Shown here piece after piece: positions 28,167 to 37,706 of a DNA stretch of 64,000 nt. Within the stretch, counting starts at the first letter, position 1, and the number at the start of each line of letters is the position of its first letter. The stretch lies in NCBI RefSeq assembly GCF_000421665.1, contig NZ_ATXL01000002.1:33285-97284 (forward strand), given 5' to 3'. Both the position numbers and the translations under genes were made by a program. A model generated the notes under the pieces. The model saw nothing but the letters and a program-made list of their open reading frames with translations, had not been told where the DNA came from and ran no database searches. The DNA comes from Bavariicoccus seileri WCC 4188. GTDB taxonomy: Bacteria > Bacillota > Bacilli > Lactobacillales > Aerococcaceae.

Positions 28167-29114
28167 CTATTTCTTTACCCGTTCAATGACTCTTAATTTC
28201 GCTGAACTAGCTCTGCTATTTTTTTCTAACTCTTTTTCTGATGGTAGGATAGGCTTGCGTGTCACCAACTGATAATCCATTTGTTGAAATGACGGCAATA
28301 TCGGTAAATTATGTGGTGTTTGCGGTGGCGTCGTGACCTCTTTATACATCGTTTTGACGATTCGATCTTCCAATGAATGGAATGAAATGACGCTCATCCG
28401 TCCACCTGGTTTCAATAATTTCAAACCTTGCTCGATGACACTTTCTACGGCTCCCAACTCGTCATTTACCGCGATTCGAAGGGCCTGAAAAACTCGTTTT
28501 GCTGGATGTCCCCCTGTTCTCCTTGCTGGAGCTGGGATGGCATCACGGATGATATCGACTAATTGTAAAGTCGTTTCTATTGGCGCCTTTTGACGTTCCT
28601 TCTCTATCTTCCGAGCGATTGCTTTTGAAAATCGCTCCTCACCATATCGAGAGAATATCCGCATCAAATCATTGAAGGAATACTCATTGACGATGATTTT
28701 GGCAGTCAATGGATTACTTTGGTCCATTCTCATATCAAGTGGTGCATCAAACCGGTAACTAAAACCTCGTTCTGGCACATCGAACTGTGGAGAAGATACT
28801 CCAAGGTCGAAGAGTAACCCGTTAACACTAGTGATTCCCAGGTCAAGAAGAGCTTCAGTTAATTCTTTAAAATTACGATGAATTAATACTAATTTTCCTG
28901 ATTCAAGCTCTTTTTGAAACAACGACTTCCCATTAGTGATAGCCACTTGATCCTGATCAAACGCTATCACCCGACCACTGGACAATTGAGATAGCAAATA
29001 GCGGGTATGACCGCCCCCTCCAAACGTACCATCCACATAGATGCCATCAGGTACTACATTTAGTTCATCTACCGTTTCCTGTAACAAAACAGTGGTATGT
29101 TCAAATTCGGACAT
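28167..29114 (-). CDS. rsmH: 16S rRNA (cytosine1402-N4)-methyltransferase
   Basis: Methylates C1402 in the ribosomal P site. The 315-residue protein has the SAM motif [26 protein letters not shown], the inserted helical domain, and [18 protein letters not shown]. The ATG at 29112-29114 follows GGAGTG; a GTG lies 9 nt upstream. It is second in the dcw cluster after mraZ. Confidence 0.96.
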   Translation of the reverse strand: MSEFEHTTVLLQETVDELNVVPDGIYVDGTFGGGGHTRYLLSQLSSGRVIAFDQDQVAITNGKSLFQKELESGKLVLIHRNFKELTEALLDLGITSVNGLLFDLGVSSPQFDVPERGFSYRFDAPLDMRMDQSNPLTAKIIVNEYSFNDLMRIFSRYGEERFSKAIARKIEKERQKAPIETTLQLVDIIRDAIPAPARRTGGHPAKRVFQALRIAVNDELGAVESVIEQGLKLLKPGGRMSVISFHSLEDRIVKTMYKEVTTPPQTPHNLPILPSFQQMDYQLVTRKPILPSEKELEKNSRASSAKLRVIERVKK

Positions 29115-29149
29115 AAACCGCACTCCATCATCATTCTTTAGTTAGTTGC

Positions 29150-29383
29150 TTATGACTAACTCATTACATTCTTGACCATATTAATTCTGATTTTATTTAT
29201 ATTTTTATTTTTTGTTTGTATTTTTGCTATAATTTTTAGACTTCATTTAGACTTCGATTCAAACTTCAATTTAGGCTTCAATTTAGACTTTATTGAACGT
29301 TACTTGTAGTGAAGCTTTTAATTTCTTTTTTGTAACTCATTTAACGCATTAGATGGTTACCTTTAGGTATGATGATCGGTTAA
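29150..29383. repeat. Imperfect repeats between mraZ and rsmH
   Basis: Contains four to five degenerate copies of ACTTCAATTTAGG / ACTTCATTTAGA (about 29240-29290). No gene is seen in this gap. Confidence 0.55.
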
Positions 29384-29815
29384 TCAAAAATCGAGATCAA
29401 TCATATTTTCTGCAATCTCATCAAAGTTCTCTTCAGTAGAATCCGCAAATTTTTGCCAACGATCGTCACTCCAAATTTCGATTCTTTCACTGACACCGAC
29501 AATATGGCAAGACTTTTCTAACTTAGCAAAATCCACCAATGTCTTTGGAATGTTGATACGACCTTGTTTATCGACCTCTACCTCAGTTGCTGCAGAATAG
29601 AAAAACCGAACAAAAGCACGGGCATCACGCTTAGCAAGTGGTAAATTCTTGAGTTTGCCCTCAAGTGTCTCCCAAGCTTCTTTTGGATAGCCAAATAAAC
29701 AACCATCCAACCCACGTGTCAGGATGAACTGCGATGTCAATTCGTCTCGAAACTTTGCAGGCATGATCAAACGGCCTTTAGTATCGATATTATGTTGATA
29801 TTCTCCGATTAACAT
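29384..29815 (-). CDS. mraZ: Transcriptional regulator MraZ
   Basis: DNA-binding regulator of the dcw cluster. The 143-residue protein has two AbrB-like SpoVT folds with the motifs [16 protein letters not shown] (about 11-26) and [17 protein letters not shown] (about 82-98). It is first in the cluster, directly downstream of three 10-bp repeats that look like MraZ boxes, consistent with autoregulation. The start follows GGAGGATAAGCG. Confidence 0.97.
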   Translation of the reverse strand: MLIGEYQHNIDTKGRLIMPAKFRDELTSQFILTRGLDGCLFGYPKEAWETLEGKLKNLPLAKRDARAFVRFFYSAATEVEVDKQGRINIPKTLVDFAKLEKSCHIVGVSERIEIWSDDRWQKFADSTEENFDEIAENMIDLDF

Positions 29816-29850
29816 CGCTTATCCTCCAATCTTTTATTAAGGTCCCCCTT

Positions 29851-29880
29851 AGTCTACCACAATCCCCCACTTTCCTCCAC
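29851..29880 (-). promoter_or_regulatory. MraZ box array upstream of mraZ
   Basis: On the minus strand three head-to-tail decamers begin with GTGG: GTGGAGGAAA, GTGGGGGATT and GTGGTAGACT (from 29880, 29870 and 29860). This matches the known MraZ-binding array of GTGG repeats with 10-bp period. Confidence 0.85.
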
Positions 29881-29889
29881 AAATTAACC

Positions 29890-29928
29890 AAAAAAATAAC
29901 CCTAGCACCAAAATGCTAGGATTTTTAA
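29890..29928. terminator. Terminator between glycosyltransferase gene and mraZ
   Basis: Stem CCTAGCA (29901-29907) / TGCTAGG (29914-29920), with T runs on both sides, downstream of the minus-strand glycosyltransferase gene ending at 29951. Confidence 0.82.
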
Positions 29929-29950
29929 GATTCCATTCAGTTTTTGTTCG

Positions 29951-30964
29951 TTATTTCTGTTTTTGCTGATCCAATAATCGTTGATAAATCGCCTTTAATT
30001 GCTGACCAATGTGGGGGAGCGCCAGTGGGAGTACTTCATCATAAGCTTGAACCACCATTTGAGATTGATTATGGGTCAAACCAAAACGAATCGCTTTTTC
30101 AAACTCGTCTAAATTTTTTGCCTTTAGCACTGTTTTATCAGCTGGCAACCACTCCTCATAAATTGGAATATCTCTAACGATTGCCGGCGTTTTCAAGGCC
30201 ATTGCCTCTAATAATACGATGCCTTCTGTCTCTTCGTAAGTCGGAAACAAAAAGAGGTCAGCACCTACATAAGCTTCCCTTAATTCCTCTGGTTGGACAT
30301 AACCAGGCATCACAACGTTAGCTGGTTTATGTTTGATAGCCTCGCGTATTTTGACAGGGACTAATTGTTCTTTTGTCCGACCAAACCAGAAAAAAGTAAT
30401 CTCAGGCATCCGTTTTGCTAATGCCAAAAAATCTAAAATACCTTTACGTTTGATCCAAAGTCCCACACTGACGACTACTGGCTGCGTTTGTGTTAACCCA
30501 TACTTTTGTCTAAAGGCCGTAGGATCAATTAAACTTCTTTGATAGTGATTTAAGTCGATACCATTAGAAACAACTTTGATTTCTTTCTTGATGTGATAAC
30601 TTAATAGCAATTCTCGGCTGTAGGCACTAGGTGTCACGATAATATCTCCACGTTGATAAGCATACTTCAACCATTCCTTGAAGAACGGAGCAGCTAGATT
30701 AGAACCAATAAATGAATTCTCAAAGTCCTCTTTAGTCGAATGAGCATGCATCACAACTGGCTTTCCTTCACGTTTACAGAGTTTTGCGATACGAATAGAA
30801 TTTAAAAAATAGGTATTGATATGTGCTAGATCATAGCTATCATTGGGGTCAGTCGTATATGAAACTTTAGCACTCTTGAGTGCCAACTTTTGATGCTCGA
30901 TTGCTCGACCTAATCCTGATTCTTTGATTAGATTTTCTGCTTCTGAATAGAGTAAAACTTTCAT
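29951..30964 (-). CDS. Glycosyltransferase family 4, probably glycolipid synthesis
   Basis: The 337-residue GT-B enzyme has the C-terminal sugar-nucleotide motif PTYEETEGIVLLEAMALKTPAIV (Glu-rich EX7E type) and a middle GLWIKRKGILDF segment. The acceptor is not determined by sequence. Resemblance to diacylglycerol glucosyltransferases of enterococci suggests a role in glycolipid or lipoteichoic acid anchor synthesis. It follows the DUF3397 gene by 11 nt. A second GT4 gene at 43596-44822 may work in the same pathway. Confidence 0.8.
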   Translation of the reverse strand: MKVLLYSEAENLIKESGLGRAIEHQKLALKSAKVSYTTDPNDSYDLAHINTYFLNSIRIAKLCKREGKPVVMHAHSTKEDFENSFIGSNLAAPFFKEWLKYAYQRGDIIVTPSAYSRELLLSYHIKKEIKVVSNGIDLNHYQRSLIDPTAFRQKYGLTQTQPVVVSVGLWIKRKGILDFLALAKRMPEITFFWFGRTKEQLVPVKIREAIKHKPANVVMPGYVQPEELREAYVGADLFLFPTYEETEGIVLLEAMALKTPAIVRDIPIYEEWLPADKTVLKAKNLDEFEKAIRFGLTHNQSQMVVQAYDEVLPLALPHIGQQLKAIYQRLLDQQKQK

Positions 30965-30975
30965 GAATGACCTAC

Positions 30976-31353
30976 CTATCTAAAAAAGTTATGGACTACT
31001 AACATGCCAATGAGAGTGAAATACATGACCCACATGAGTAATGTGGTAATCGAAAAATATCGGTGCATAAAAGAGCGATAGGTTAGCCTTGGGCGAGTTT
31101 GTGCCCGTAAAAAAAGCAATAAGATTCCTACGCTGCCTAATACTAAAAAGAGATAGCCTAACCACCCAGTCGCTAATTCTAACGATGACACAACTGTAAT
31201 GACTACGAACAATGGCAACCACATAACTTCTCTTCTGGAAATGCTTAAATTAGTTTTCGTATAAAACAGTTGATACGGCCTTGTCAAAACGGTCAATAAC
31301 CATAAGCCTATCGGAATCCCTAATAATACAATACTAACGATAGAAATTGACAT
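30976..31353 (-). CDS. DUF3397 membrane protein
   Basis: The 125-residue protein has four predicted membrane segments (about 4-22, 45-62, 66-82, 103-122) and matches the DUF3397 family of lactic acid bacteria, typically located near the dcw cluster. No function is known. It probably shares a transcript with the glycosyltransferase gene 11 nt downstream. Confidence 0.75.
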   Translation of the reverse strand: MSISIVSIVLLGIPIGLWLLTVLTRPYQLFYTKTNLSISRREVMWLPLFVVITVVSSLELATGWLGYLFLVLGSVGILLLFLRAQTRPRLTYRSFMHRYFSITTLLMWVMYFTLIGMLVVHNFFR

Positions 31354-31736
31354 ACTACACCCTTACCTTGATTCTTATTTACCACTTGCAACTGGTTGAT
31401 TGCCACTAAAGCGTCGTTCTTAAGCAACTTCACTAAAGCAAATTCACTAAAGCAAATTCACTAACTTTTTACTACCGTTTTACTAGCTCAAGAACGTGAT
31501 GGCAACGCGCTATTTCACAGCTGCTTTAACAGTCTCTCTTGATAGTCCATAATCCATTATAACATTACAGAAACAGTTTACCACGGTATAAAGTATGAGA
31601 TAGTTTCAAACCTACTAAGCTGTCAAAAAACGATGTATAAAAAAAGATCCCTTATCAAAACCGTTTCAACTACGAAATCGTTTTGATAGAGAGATCAGGT
31701 TTTTAGTCACTATAAATCTACTCTTATAAGATAACG
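31354..31736. repeat. Intergenic region with direct repeats and rpmF terminator
   Basis: 31425-31465 has three near-identical TTCACTAAAGCAAA units in tandem. The rest holds no recognisable gene apart from the terminator hairpin at 31645-31705. Confidence 0.6.
31645..31705 (-). terminator. Terminator after rpmF
   Basis: Stem TATCAAAAC (31653-31661) / GTTTTGATA (31680-31688) inside GATC...GATC, followed on the minus strand by a T-rich tract. Confidence 0.8.
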
Positions 31737-31916
31737 TTATTTTTCTTTAACGTCCAATACTTTTCTACCTTTATAATAACCACTTGGGCTAACATGATGG
31801 CTCCTGATCAAATCGCCCGTTTCTGGATCGATTGTCATTCCAGGTACTGCCAATTTTTGGTGAGTACGTCTTTTGTTCTTACGAGATTTTGATGTTCTTC
31901 TTTTTGGTACTGCCAT
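31737..31916 (-). CDS. rpmF: 50S ribosomal protein L32
   Basis: The 59-residue basic protein starts [17 protein letters not shown], the L32 signature, and lacks the Cys pairs of zinc-type L32. It is downstream of the yceD gene by 58 nt, the near-universal yceD-rpmF pair. The ATG at 31914-31916 follows AGGAGGTG. Confidence 0.97.
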   Translation of the reverse strand: MAVPKRRTSKSRKNKRRTHQKLAVPGMTIDPETGDLIRSHHVSPSGYYKGRKVLDVKEK

Positions 31917-31974
31917 TAATTTCACCTCCTATAATAATCAGTGCACTGCTGAGGGTCGTCATGCATCCAGATGA

Positions 31975-32532
31975 CTAATCGGTCTCATCATCTTCATCAT
32001 AAAACCGAGCTAAATCTGCTAGGCGCGGATCAATCTTATCAGCTTTCTTGGCTGATTTCTCTTTCAAGTACTGATCCTCTTTGATCACTGCCCAATCATT
32101 TCCGGACGGTAACGTGGCAGTTTCTTTTTGTTCGCTCGCTGATAAAACTTGCAAGGGCAACGCGAGTAAGATGGCATCTTCGATACCTTGGGACAGATCT
32201 AGTAAATCACCTTCTAATGGTAAAGCTACTACATCATCCTCCTTGGTCGCTTCTGTGAGGTAAAGTGGTTCAACATATCGTTCACTAACCGTCGCTTTTA
32301 TCGGTACTTCTACCGGCTCAAGAGACCGTGAGGAAGGCAATGTCACTACCGTCATTACGTCATATTGCGCCAAGACGCCATGTGTTTCAGGAATAAGTAT
32401 ACCTTTTACGGTAACATCCTTCACACCTAGCACTTCTTCATTGCGTTGCTGTAATTGTTGATCCAACGAAATCGTATCTTCAAAGGAGATAAGGTCTCCC
32501 TGATTGACGAGTCTTTTGACTGACCATTGCAT
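31975..32532 (-). CDS. yceD: YceD/DUF177-family protein
   Basis: The 185-residue acidic protein matches the DUF177 family linked to 23S rRNA accumulation and ribosome assembly. A conserved segment near the C terminus ends in LDPRLADLARFYDEDDE, similar to the WAALKDLL-type tail of the family. It precedes rpmF as in most bacteria. The ATG at 32530-32532 follows AGGGGTG. Confidence 0.88.
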   Translation of the reverse strand: MQWSVKRLVNQGDLISFEDTISLDQQLQQRNEEVLGVKDVTVKGILIPETHGVLAQYDVMTVVTLPSSRSLEPVEVPIKATVSERYVEPLYLTEATKEDDVVALPLEGDLLDLSQGIEDAILLALPLQVLSASEQKETATLPSGNDWAVIKEDQYLKEKSAKKADKIDPRLADLARFYDEDDETD

Positions 32533-32606
32533 CGTTTTCACCCCTAGTACAACTACTAAATTATAGCTTCTAAGCTATTGTTTGTCAAACTTAAATCGTG
32601 ATAACA

Positions 32607-33314
32607 TTACTTTTTTTGCGTGATATGTGCAAGTCTAATCGTCTCTTTCACTAATAACTTCTCAGCATCTATGATGGGATACTGACGAATTGGATCATGG
32701 CTGTTAACATAAGAGACTTCAGTGCATCCTAGAATAGTCGTAGCAACTGATAGCGCCTTGAATTCTTCTAATATTTCTTCATATAACTTCAGATTCGCTT
32801 GACTATGTTCTTTGACATCATCATAAATCAATGACGTAATAGCTTGTTGCAAGTCTTCACTAGGTTCGACAATCTCAAATCCAGCCTTGGTCACGAGGTC
32901 AGCATAAAGCTTTGAGCGTACCGTCCCTTTCGTAGCAAAAAGTCCCACCTTTGCCCCAGCTGGGAGTGTTCGTTTTAATTCATCCGCTACAAGTGTCAAC
33001 ATGCTCACTAATGGGATATCAGTTGCTTGTTGCAACTCATCAAAAAAGTAATGAGCTGTATTACATGGCATTACAAAAAAATCAGGTCTCAATGGTGTTA
33101 TTTGTTTGATATCTTCCAACAAAGCCTCAGCTGGGTTTGGATTGGAATGATCCAATATATAATCAGTCCGATCTGGAATCGTCGCATGATTCACGAGCAA
33201 GTAATCAAAATAGGCTTGGTCGCTATCGGGATGAAAATGGCGGTTCAACTCTACCAGAAAATTGGTAGTTGCCAGTGTCCCCATCCCTCCTAAAATTGCA
33301 AAAAAATGTTTCAT
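32607..33314 (-). CDS. Aspartate racemase
   Basis: Cofactor-independent Asp/Glu racemase family protein of 235 residues. Both catalytic cysteines are visible: MPCNTAHYFFDEL (about residue 82) and ILGCTEVSY (about residue 197). It overlaps the ATP-grasp gene by four bases, so the products act together. In Enterococcus faecium an equivalent pair makes D-Asp and attaches it to the lysine of the peptidoglycan precursor; the same is inferred here. Confidence 0.88.
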   Translation of the reverse strand: MKHFFAILGGMGTLATTNFLVELNRHFHPDSDQAYFDYLLVNHATIPDRTDYILDHSNPNPAEALLEDIKQITPLRPDFFVMPCNTAHYFFDELQQATDIPLVSMLTLVADELKRTLPAGAKVGLFATKGTVRSKLYADLVTKAGFEIVEPSEDLQQAITSLIYDDVKEHSQANLKLYEEILEEFKALSVATTILGCTEVSYVNSHDPIRQYPIIDAEKLLVKETIRLAHITQKK

Positions 33315-34564
33315 TTGTCATCAATTCCTTTAGACTGCTTTTTTAACTCTTGATAATTACGGTAAAACTTTCGGTAAAAGTTGATTTTTGACAACATAAT
33401 ATAGCTTTGACGATGCCAATTCATATCTGCTGGATAATACAGAGGATGGACAACTTGCCCTTCTCTATAGCACATTTTGACGTCTTTCAAATATGGGTTA
33501 TCGCGCAATTCAAATTGTAACAGTTTTTTAGGGACAAGAGAAAATAGTTTCTTCTCTGTTTTTAGATCACTTTTTACTGCTTGACGGTATAGATAATCCT
33601 CAATGTAATAGTATGCCACATTATGACCCGTCATAGTGACATAGTAATTACTGACACCAAGCCTTGGGTTCAATTCAAAGAAGAGGTAATCATTGATTCG
33701 ATCATCCCAAATCAAATCAAAATTTGCAAAGCCTGTAAAATTAAAAGCTTCCATCAATTGCTTAACATGTTGAAAAACGCTATGACTACAATCTTCACTC
33801 AAGATTACTAAGTGATTCCCAATACTCTCAGGACCATGATCCTCTAAAATGATCCGACCAAAAACCATCATTTTGATTTCTCGATCATGTGGCGACCGAT
33901 AACAAGTCACTACTGCCTGATCTGTATCCACTCCCGGAATAAACTCTTGCATGACAAAATCATCTGGGTAACCATTATCGCGCATAAGATTAAGTGCCCG
34001 AGACGCTTCATCTAGGGAATCACAAAAATAAACTTTGTGTTTACCTGCAAAATGTAACGGTTGATAACTAGGAGTGATGGCTGGTTTTATCACTAATGGG
34101 ACGGTAACGTCGGATGGTAAGATTGGGTCTTTCAGATGCCAAGTCTTAGGATAAGGCACCCCTACTTTTTCACACATTTGATAGAATTGGCTCTTATCGA
34201 CTGCTTTCTTCAGCACAGATTGGGGAACATAAGGAACGATCCAATCTTCTGGGAAAACATCCCGATAAGCTATCAAGTCATCCACGAACTCATCATCAGA
34301 GCCAAAAACAATTTTAGGGACATCTTGTCCTTGATACTCAGCAGTGATTTCACCAATCACTTGCTTTAAAACCGTTTTAAAGTCCGTTCTTATTGCTGGA
34401 TGGACATGATAATCCAAAATTTTTGAGTGCGCTACAGGACCAACAATCTGAGCCAAAACGAGATCACTCGTTACACCATATTGCTCATGAAGTGCTCTAG
34501 CTAAACTATATCCGCCACGATTTCCACCAAAAATGATGGGCACAAACGGTTGTGTATTTGTCAT
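33311..34564 (-). CDS. ATP-grasp ligase, probable D-aspartate ligase for peptidoglycan
   Basis: The 417-residue ATP-grasp protein has VIKPAITPSYQPLHF, a central ATP-binding VMQEFIPGVDTD and the metal-binding FFELNPRLGVSNYYV. Length and context match Asl-type D-aspartate:UDP-MurNAc-pentapeptide ligases. The coupled aspartate racemase downstream supplies D-Asp and the AsnB-like gene upstream could amidate it to D-Asn. The wall type that results, L-Lys-D-Asp(D-Asn), is common in Enterococcus faecium relatives, Vagococcus and lactococci. Substrate is inferred from context. Confidence 0.85.
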   Translation of the reverse strand: MTNTQPFVPIIFGGNRGGYSLARALHEQYGVTSDLVLAQIVGPVAHSKILDYHVHPAIRTDFKTVLKQVIGEITAEYQGQDVPKIVFGSDDEFVDDLIAYRDVFPEDWIVPYVPQSVLKKAVDKSQFYQMCEKVGVPYPKTWHLKDPILPSDVTVPLVIKPAITPSYQPLHFAGKHKVYFCDSLDEASRALNLMRDNGYPDDFVMQEFIPGVDTDQAVVTCYRSPHDREIKMMVFGRIILEDHGPESIGNHLVILSEDCSHSVFQHVKQLMEAFNFTGFANFDLIWDDRINDYLFFELNPRLGVSNYYVTMTGHNVAYYYIEDYLYRQAVKSDLKTEKKLFSLVPKKLLQFELRDNPYLKDVKMCYREGQVVHPLYYPADMNWHRQSYIMLSKINFYRKFYRNYQELKKQSKGIDDK

Positions 34565-34625
34565 AACTTCACCTCTAAGACATTTCTTTGCTCTTTGATT
34601 TTCTTGTCCTTTGCTTCTCTTTAAA

Positions 34626-36515
34626 TCACACTAATTCCGTTTGACAGTTTCCTTCATCTTCAATGAAGTAGATTTGATACCATGTTAAGAAAACATATGC
34701 TGTCCAAATTTTACGCCCATTGTCGGCTACTTTGTGAAGATGATCCTCCAACAAGTGTAACAGTTGATCTTGGTCAAAAAATTTCTTTGTAAGATCCATT
34801 TCGAAAAGGGCTTTAACTTTACCATAGAATGGATCTTTTCTGAGCCAATGTCTGATTGGTACTGGGAAACCGACTTTCTTACGGTTTGCCCATTCGTCTG
34901 GTAAAACGGATAATGCAGCTTCACGCAAAGCATACTTTGTTTCCTCATAGTTTGCACGATATTTTGCAGGAATTGTCTTAGCCAACTCCATGACTTCTTT
35001 ATCGAGAAAAGGAACTCGGAGTTCAAGTGAATGTGCCATACTCATCTTATCTGCTTTCAATAAGATATCACCAGGTAACCACACATTCATATCTAAATAT
35101 TGCATTTTAGATAATTCATCTTGTTGACTGACCTCATCATAAACAGGCCGACAAATAGCGATGGCACTTGGTGATTGGCTGAAGGGTTCAGTGACCATAT
35201 CAAGTGCTTCTTGATCAGTATAGACAATTGCTTGACCAATGAACTTTTGTTCGATTGGTAGTGTCCCTCTCGTCAAGAAATGATCTAATCTAGGATTATG
35301 ATGCATAGGATCAATGATTCTCTTGGCAATTTGTCTAAGTCCTAATGGAATCTTACGATAGTAATCATTGAGTTTAGAGGGCTTATACCATTCATAGCCT
35401 CCAAAGATCTCATCTGCTCCTTCGCCTGATAAGACAACTTTGACATCCTTACTTGCTAATCCTGCCAGAAAATATAACGGGACAACAGAGGGATTAGAAT
35501 CTGGTTCATCTAAATGATAAATGATGGTTTCCATTTTATCAAACGCTTCATCACCAGAAACGAATTTTCGCTTATTATTAATCCCTAATTGCTTAGAGAG
35601 TTGTTCAGCTAAATCAGTCTCATTGAACATTTTTTCATATTGATTAAACCCAACAGAATACGTCAAATTTGGTTTCAGCAAGGCTGTAATATAGCTAGAA
35701 TCGATTCCGCCGGATAAAAAGGATCCTACTTGAACATCAGATATTTCGTGCATTTTGACAGATTCTTGAACGGTTTCTTTGATTTGTGAAACATAGGTTT
35801 TGAGCGGCAAGACTTTCTTGGAAGGGATAAATTTTTGCTCCCAATACTTAGTCTGCGTGATAACCCCATCCTTAACTGTCATATAATGACTAGGTTTCAA
35901 CTTATACACTTCTTTAAAGAAGGTCTCCTCTAACGGATTATATTGAAACGTTAGGTATGGTTTTAGAGCAATTTTGTTGAGTGACTTTATGAATCTCGGA
36001 TGATCCATAAATGCCTTAATCTCTGAACCAAAAATAAAGGATCCATCAGTTGTGTGCTGTGTATAATATAAAGGTTTTATACCGAAACCATCACGAGCCA
36101 ATAATAACTTTTCTTCTTGGTCATCCCATATTGCAAAGGCAAACATACCTCTCAGTTTTGGAATGATACCTTCCCCATACTCTTCATAGCCACGGATAAT
36201 GACCTCACTATCTGTCTTAGACGAGAAATGATAGCCTAATTTTTTTAGTTCTTGACGTAATTCTTGGAAATTATAAATCTCACCATTGAAAACCAAGCTA
36301 TAGCGTTCGTCCTCACTATATAACGGTTGGTTTCCTTGACGACTCAAGTCGATAATGCTGAGTCGTCTAAATCCTAAAGAAACATGGTCATTCGTATACT
36401 GACCGTAACTATCTGGTCCTCTATGGGCGATTCGGTTCGACATTAATTTCAAAGTTGTTTCATTATCAGGTAAAATACCTAACTTACCATTCACATATCC
36501 TACAAAGCCACACAT
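34626..36515 (-). CDS. asnB: Asparagine synthase, glutamine-hydrolysing (possible D-Asp amidase AsnH)
   Basis: The 629-residue protein has the N-terminal nucleophile glutaminase domain (Cys2 in MCGFVGYVNG, then NGEIYNF) and the C-terminal synthetase domain with the PP-loop SFLSGGIDSSY. It either makes L-asparagine or, as for AsnH in Enterococcus and Lactococcus, amidates the D-Asp bridge of the peptidoglycan precursor. Its position next to the racemase and ATP-grasp ligase favours the second role. The genes are separated by only 61 nt. Confidence 0.9.
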   Translation of the reverse strand: MCGFVGYVNGKLGILPDNETTLKLMSNRIAHRGPDSYGQYTNDHVSLGFRRLSIIDLSRQGNQPLYSEDERYSLVFNGEIYNFQELRQELKKLGYHFSSKTDSEVIIRGYEEYGEGIIPKLRGMFAFAIWDDQEEKLLLARDGFGIKPLYYTQHTTDGSFIFGSEIKAFMDHPRFIKSLNKIALKPYLTFQYNPLEETFFKEVYKLKPSHYMTVKDGVITQTKYWEQKFIPSKKVLPLKTYVSQIKETVQESVKMHEISDVQVGSFLSGGIDSSYITALLKPNLTYSVGFNQYEKMFNETDLAEQLSKQLGINNKRKFVSGDEAFDKMETIIYHLDEPDSNPSVVPLYFLAGLASKDVKVVLSGEGADEIFGGYEWYKPSKLNDYYRKIPLGLRQIAKRIIDPMHHNPRLDHFLTRGTLPIEQKFIGQAIVYTDQEALDMVTEPFSQSPSAIAICRPVYDEVSQQDELSKMQYLDMNVWLPGDILLKADKMSMAHSLELRVPFLDKEVMELAKTIPAKYRANYEETKYALREAALSVLPDEWANRKKVGFPVPIRHWLRKDPFYGKVKALFEMDLTKKFFDQDQLLHLLEDHLHKVADNGRKIWTAYVFLTWYQIYFIEDEGNCQTELV

Positions 36516-36526
36516 ATGGCTACCTC

Positions 36527-37702
36527 CTAATAAGACTGCACAGGCTTCTCCAGCGTTTTATAATAGTCTGGATAGAGTTTAGACAACAATAGATCTACTT
36601 GATCTGTCATTTGGAAGTCATCACTAAACAATTTGTATTGAGTAGTTAAATACGGTAATTGTTTCTCTTTTAAATAAGTTCTTCCAACTGGTGAAAACCC
36701 TAGTACACGTCTTTTTGATGTCGGACGAGAAAACGGGGCTAGCATTTGACTTTTTGTAAGACCAAATACTATACATAATGCCATTCGTCTCGTACGAGCT
36801 GTTGTGATGCGCTTATGTTTGACGCTTTCTAACCATTCTTCATAAGTCTTAGCTAAGCGAGCCACTTTTATCAAGCGATACTCAATCCCTTCATCCACTC
36901 CGTAGTAAGAGCTAATCTGTTTGGGAGTCAATACTAGCAATTGCCACTGTAAGTGGTCATATAGACTTCTGTCAGTAATCTTACCAAACCGCTCTAATGT
37001 TTGAAACTGATTTTCAGAAATCCAATCCCATATAGGGTACTTTTTAATGATTTCTTTAGAATTGTTCATTTTGAAAATATGTCTTATTTTTGACCCACTG
37101 ACACCCTTTTCAGTCGACAGACTATCATGTTTACTCTGTCTTTGAATAACAATCATATCCATAGGTTCTGTCAAGCGACTATTGCTCAAACAATAAGCTA
37201 ACCCCAACTGGGCGTTAGGGTTTCTCAATAATGCGATGCTTTTTTGACTATCTTTGAGGCGGGAAACTGCTGTCTCAAAGTTTTCGGCATAACCGAGATT
37301 GGCCAAAGCATGGTGCTTCATGTAACCATCTATCTCATCACGATTCTTCTCCAACAAATCAACTGTCTCACGAAAAACACTCGAGTCCCCAACTTCACTA
37401 CCAAAGGCATAAGCTAGACAACCAGCCAAACGTAGGGTCTCAACTCCAGCACGCGCAAAATAATCAGTGGCTTGTAAACTAGCCCATACAGGTTGTTGAA
37501 TCACAAGATCTGCACCGGCTTCTAATGCCCATTTCGTTCTAATCTGTTGGTCTACAAAAGCAATAGACCCTCTTTGCATCAATTGACCGCTCATGGCAAC
37601 AATAACCACATCAGCACCTGATTGCTTTCTAGCTTCTTCAATCACATACCGATGCCCACTATGAAGTGGATTAAATTCTGCTATGATTCCAACTGCTTTC
37701 AT
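36527..37702 (-). CDS. tmcAL: tRNA(Met) cytidine acetate ligase
   Basis: YlbM family; forms N4-acetylcytidine at the wobble position of elongator tRNA-Met using acetate and ATP. The 391-residue protein starts MKAVGIIAEFNPLHSGHRYVIEEA, the nucleotidyltransferase HxGH-like motif, and has the second motif SGSKIRH (about residue 190). The start at 37700-37702 falls 4 nt after the stop of the methyltransferase gene; a longer frame would overlap that gene and lack the family N terminus. Confidence 0.92.
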   Translation of the reverse strand: MKAVGIIAEFNPLHSGHRYVIEEARKQSGADVVIVAMSGQLMQRGSIAFVDQQIRTKWALEAGADLVIQQPVWASLQATDYFARAGVETLRLAGCLAYAFGSEVGDSSVFRETVDLLEKNRDEIDGYMKHHALANLGYAENFETAVSRLKDSQKSIALLRNPNAQLGLAYCLSNSRLTEPMDMIVIQRQSKHDSLSTEKGVSGSKIRHIFKMNNSKEIIKKYPIWDWISENQFQTLERFGKITDRSLYDHLQWQLLVLTPKQISSYYGVDEGIEYRLIKVARLAKTYEEWLESVKHKRITTARTRRMALCIVFGLTKSQMLAPFSRPTSKRRVLGFSPVGRTYLKEKQLPYLTTQYKLFSDDFQMTDQVDLLLSKLYPDYYKTLEKPVQSY

Positions 37703-37706
37703 GCTG

